A DNA stretch of 5,508 nucleotides, from assembly GCA_029784795.1 (NCBI GenBank), contig JAFMAW010000064.1, positions 1 to 5,508 of the forward strand. Direction: 5' to 3'. This document shows positions 5,170 to 5,508 of the stretch, in pieces. Source of the stretch: Nitrososphaerota archaeon. GTDB lineage: Archaea > Thermoproteota > Nitrososphaeria > Nitrososphaerales > UBA183. Numbering within the stretch: the first letter of the stretch is position 1; every line of letters begins with the position of its first letter. The notes beneath the pieces were generated by a model. That model saw nothing but the letters and a program-made list of their open reading frames with translations, was not told the DNA's origin and made no database searches. A program made the translations under genes and the position numbers.

Positions 5170-5508
5170 GCGAGGAGGTCGCCCATCCGTCTCACCCCTT
5201 CCAAGATTGTCTCCTTTGGCTGGCCCAGGGATATGCGGAAGAAGTCCGGATAGTCGCCGAAGGCCAGGCCGGGGGTAACGCTGACCCCTCTCTCTAGGAG
5301 ACTTTCCACGAATCGGTCTCCGCTCCAACCCTGCTTTCTCAGCCGGGGAAAGAAGTACATGGCGCCGTCTGGTCTGAAGTACTCAAGGGAGTCGATTTTG
5401 TCGAGCTCTTCGGAGACCGCGTCGATCCTTCTTTTCATCTCCTCTACGTTGCTCTTCACCTCCGTGTCGGCGTCCAGGGCCTTTATGGCTCCGAACTGGA
5501 TGAACTCC
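5166..5508 (-). CDS. Class I/II PLP-dependent aminotransferase, C-terminal part (probably aromatic/aspartate type)
   Basis: The last 113 residues of an aminotransferase are read; the frame runs open through the right edge. Visible family features are QFGAIKAL (4-11), then helical EVKSNVEEMKRRIDAVSEELDKI, then the C-terminal small-domain pattern RPDGAMYFFPRL (45-56) and GVSVTPGLAFGDYPDFFRISLG (74-95). Arg91 in FRISLG is the residue that binds the substrate alpha-carboxylate in this fold. The PLP-binding lysine lies off the window. An internal GTG at 5459 could pass as a start, but upstream codons match the family, so the gene is longer. It sits upstream of tyrA with a 4-base overlap. It is therefore likely to transaminate phenylpyruvate and 4-hydroxyphenylpyruvate, or prephenate; the exact substrate cannot be read from this part. 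Confidence 0.88.
   Translation of the reverse strand, partial: EFIQFGAIKALDADTEVKSNVEEMKRRIDAVSEELDKIDSLEYFRPDGAMYFFPRLRKQGWSGDRFVESLLERGVSVTPGLAFGDYPDFFRISLGQPKETILEGVRRMGDLLA

Noticed and set aside
5170..5328. N-terminal extension of TyrA to ATG 5328
   Set aside because: The added 53 residues are Arg/Pro/Gly-rich and come from the alternate frame of the aminotransferase's conserved C-terminus. TyrA proteins begin directly with the Rossmann strand found at TTG 5169.
1..5508. CRISPR arrays, insertion sequences, attachment sites or rRNA
   Set aside because: I saw no regularly spaced repeats, transposase motifs, terminal inverted repeats with target duplications, or rRNA-like sequence anywhere in the window.

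Overview
The window looks archaeal, though this rests on features and not on a database match. TTATATAA-type TATA boxes sit about 25-40 bases upstream of gene starts. Some genes have almost no leader and no Shine-Dalgarno sequence, while two (pheA and the propeller gene) have a good one. Alternative TTG starts are likely, and Arg is often encoded by AGG. Base composition is moderately GC-rich (judged by eye, not counted). A Thaumarchaeota/Nitrososphaeria-like or Thermoplasmata-like soil or sediment archaeon would fit, but I cannot place it from this sequence alone.

Left to right: (1) 1-1007, minus strand, the N-terminal part of a secreted S53 (sedolisin/kumamolisin-type) serine-carboxyl peptidase that runs off the left edge before its catalytic serine. 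(2) 1008-1329, a 322-base non-coding stretch with a candidate promoter and three inverted repeats. (3) 1330-2178, minus, pheA, a monofunctional prephenate dehydratase with an ACT domain. (4) 2271-2816, minus, a PadR-family regulator. (5) 2905-3369, plus, a stand-alone ChrB C-terminal-type (chromate resistance) protein. (6) 3397-4293, plus, a cytosolic YncE/YVTN-like beta-propeller. (7) 4336-5169, minus, tyrA, a prephenate dehydrogenase. (8) 5166-5508, minus, the C-terminal end of a class I/II aminotransferase that overlaps tyrA by four bases.

Two functional units are interleaved. The aminotransferase, tyrA and pheA are all on the minus strand and form the terminal branch from chorismate/prephenate to tyrosine and phenylalanine. 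Between tyrA and pheA lies a compact unit of padR (minus) divergent from chrB and the propeller gene (plus). padR and chrB appear to share one symmetric TATA box. Beside it, covering the expected chrB transcription start, is a strong inverted repeat centred on CTACCTAGGTAG. This looks like a self-contained PadR-controlled stress or metal-oxyanion switch. No chromate transporter (ChrA) is visible. This PadR/ChrB/propeller unit is the best candidate in the window for an undescribed system.
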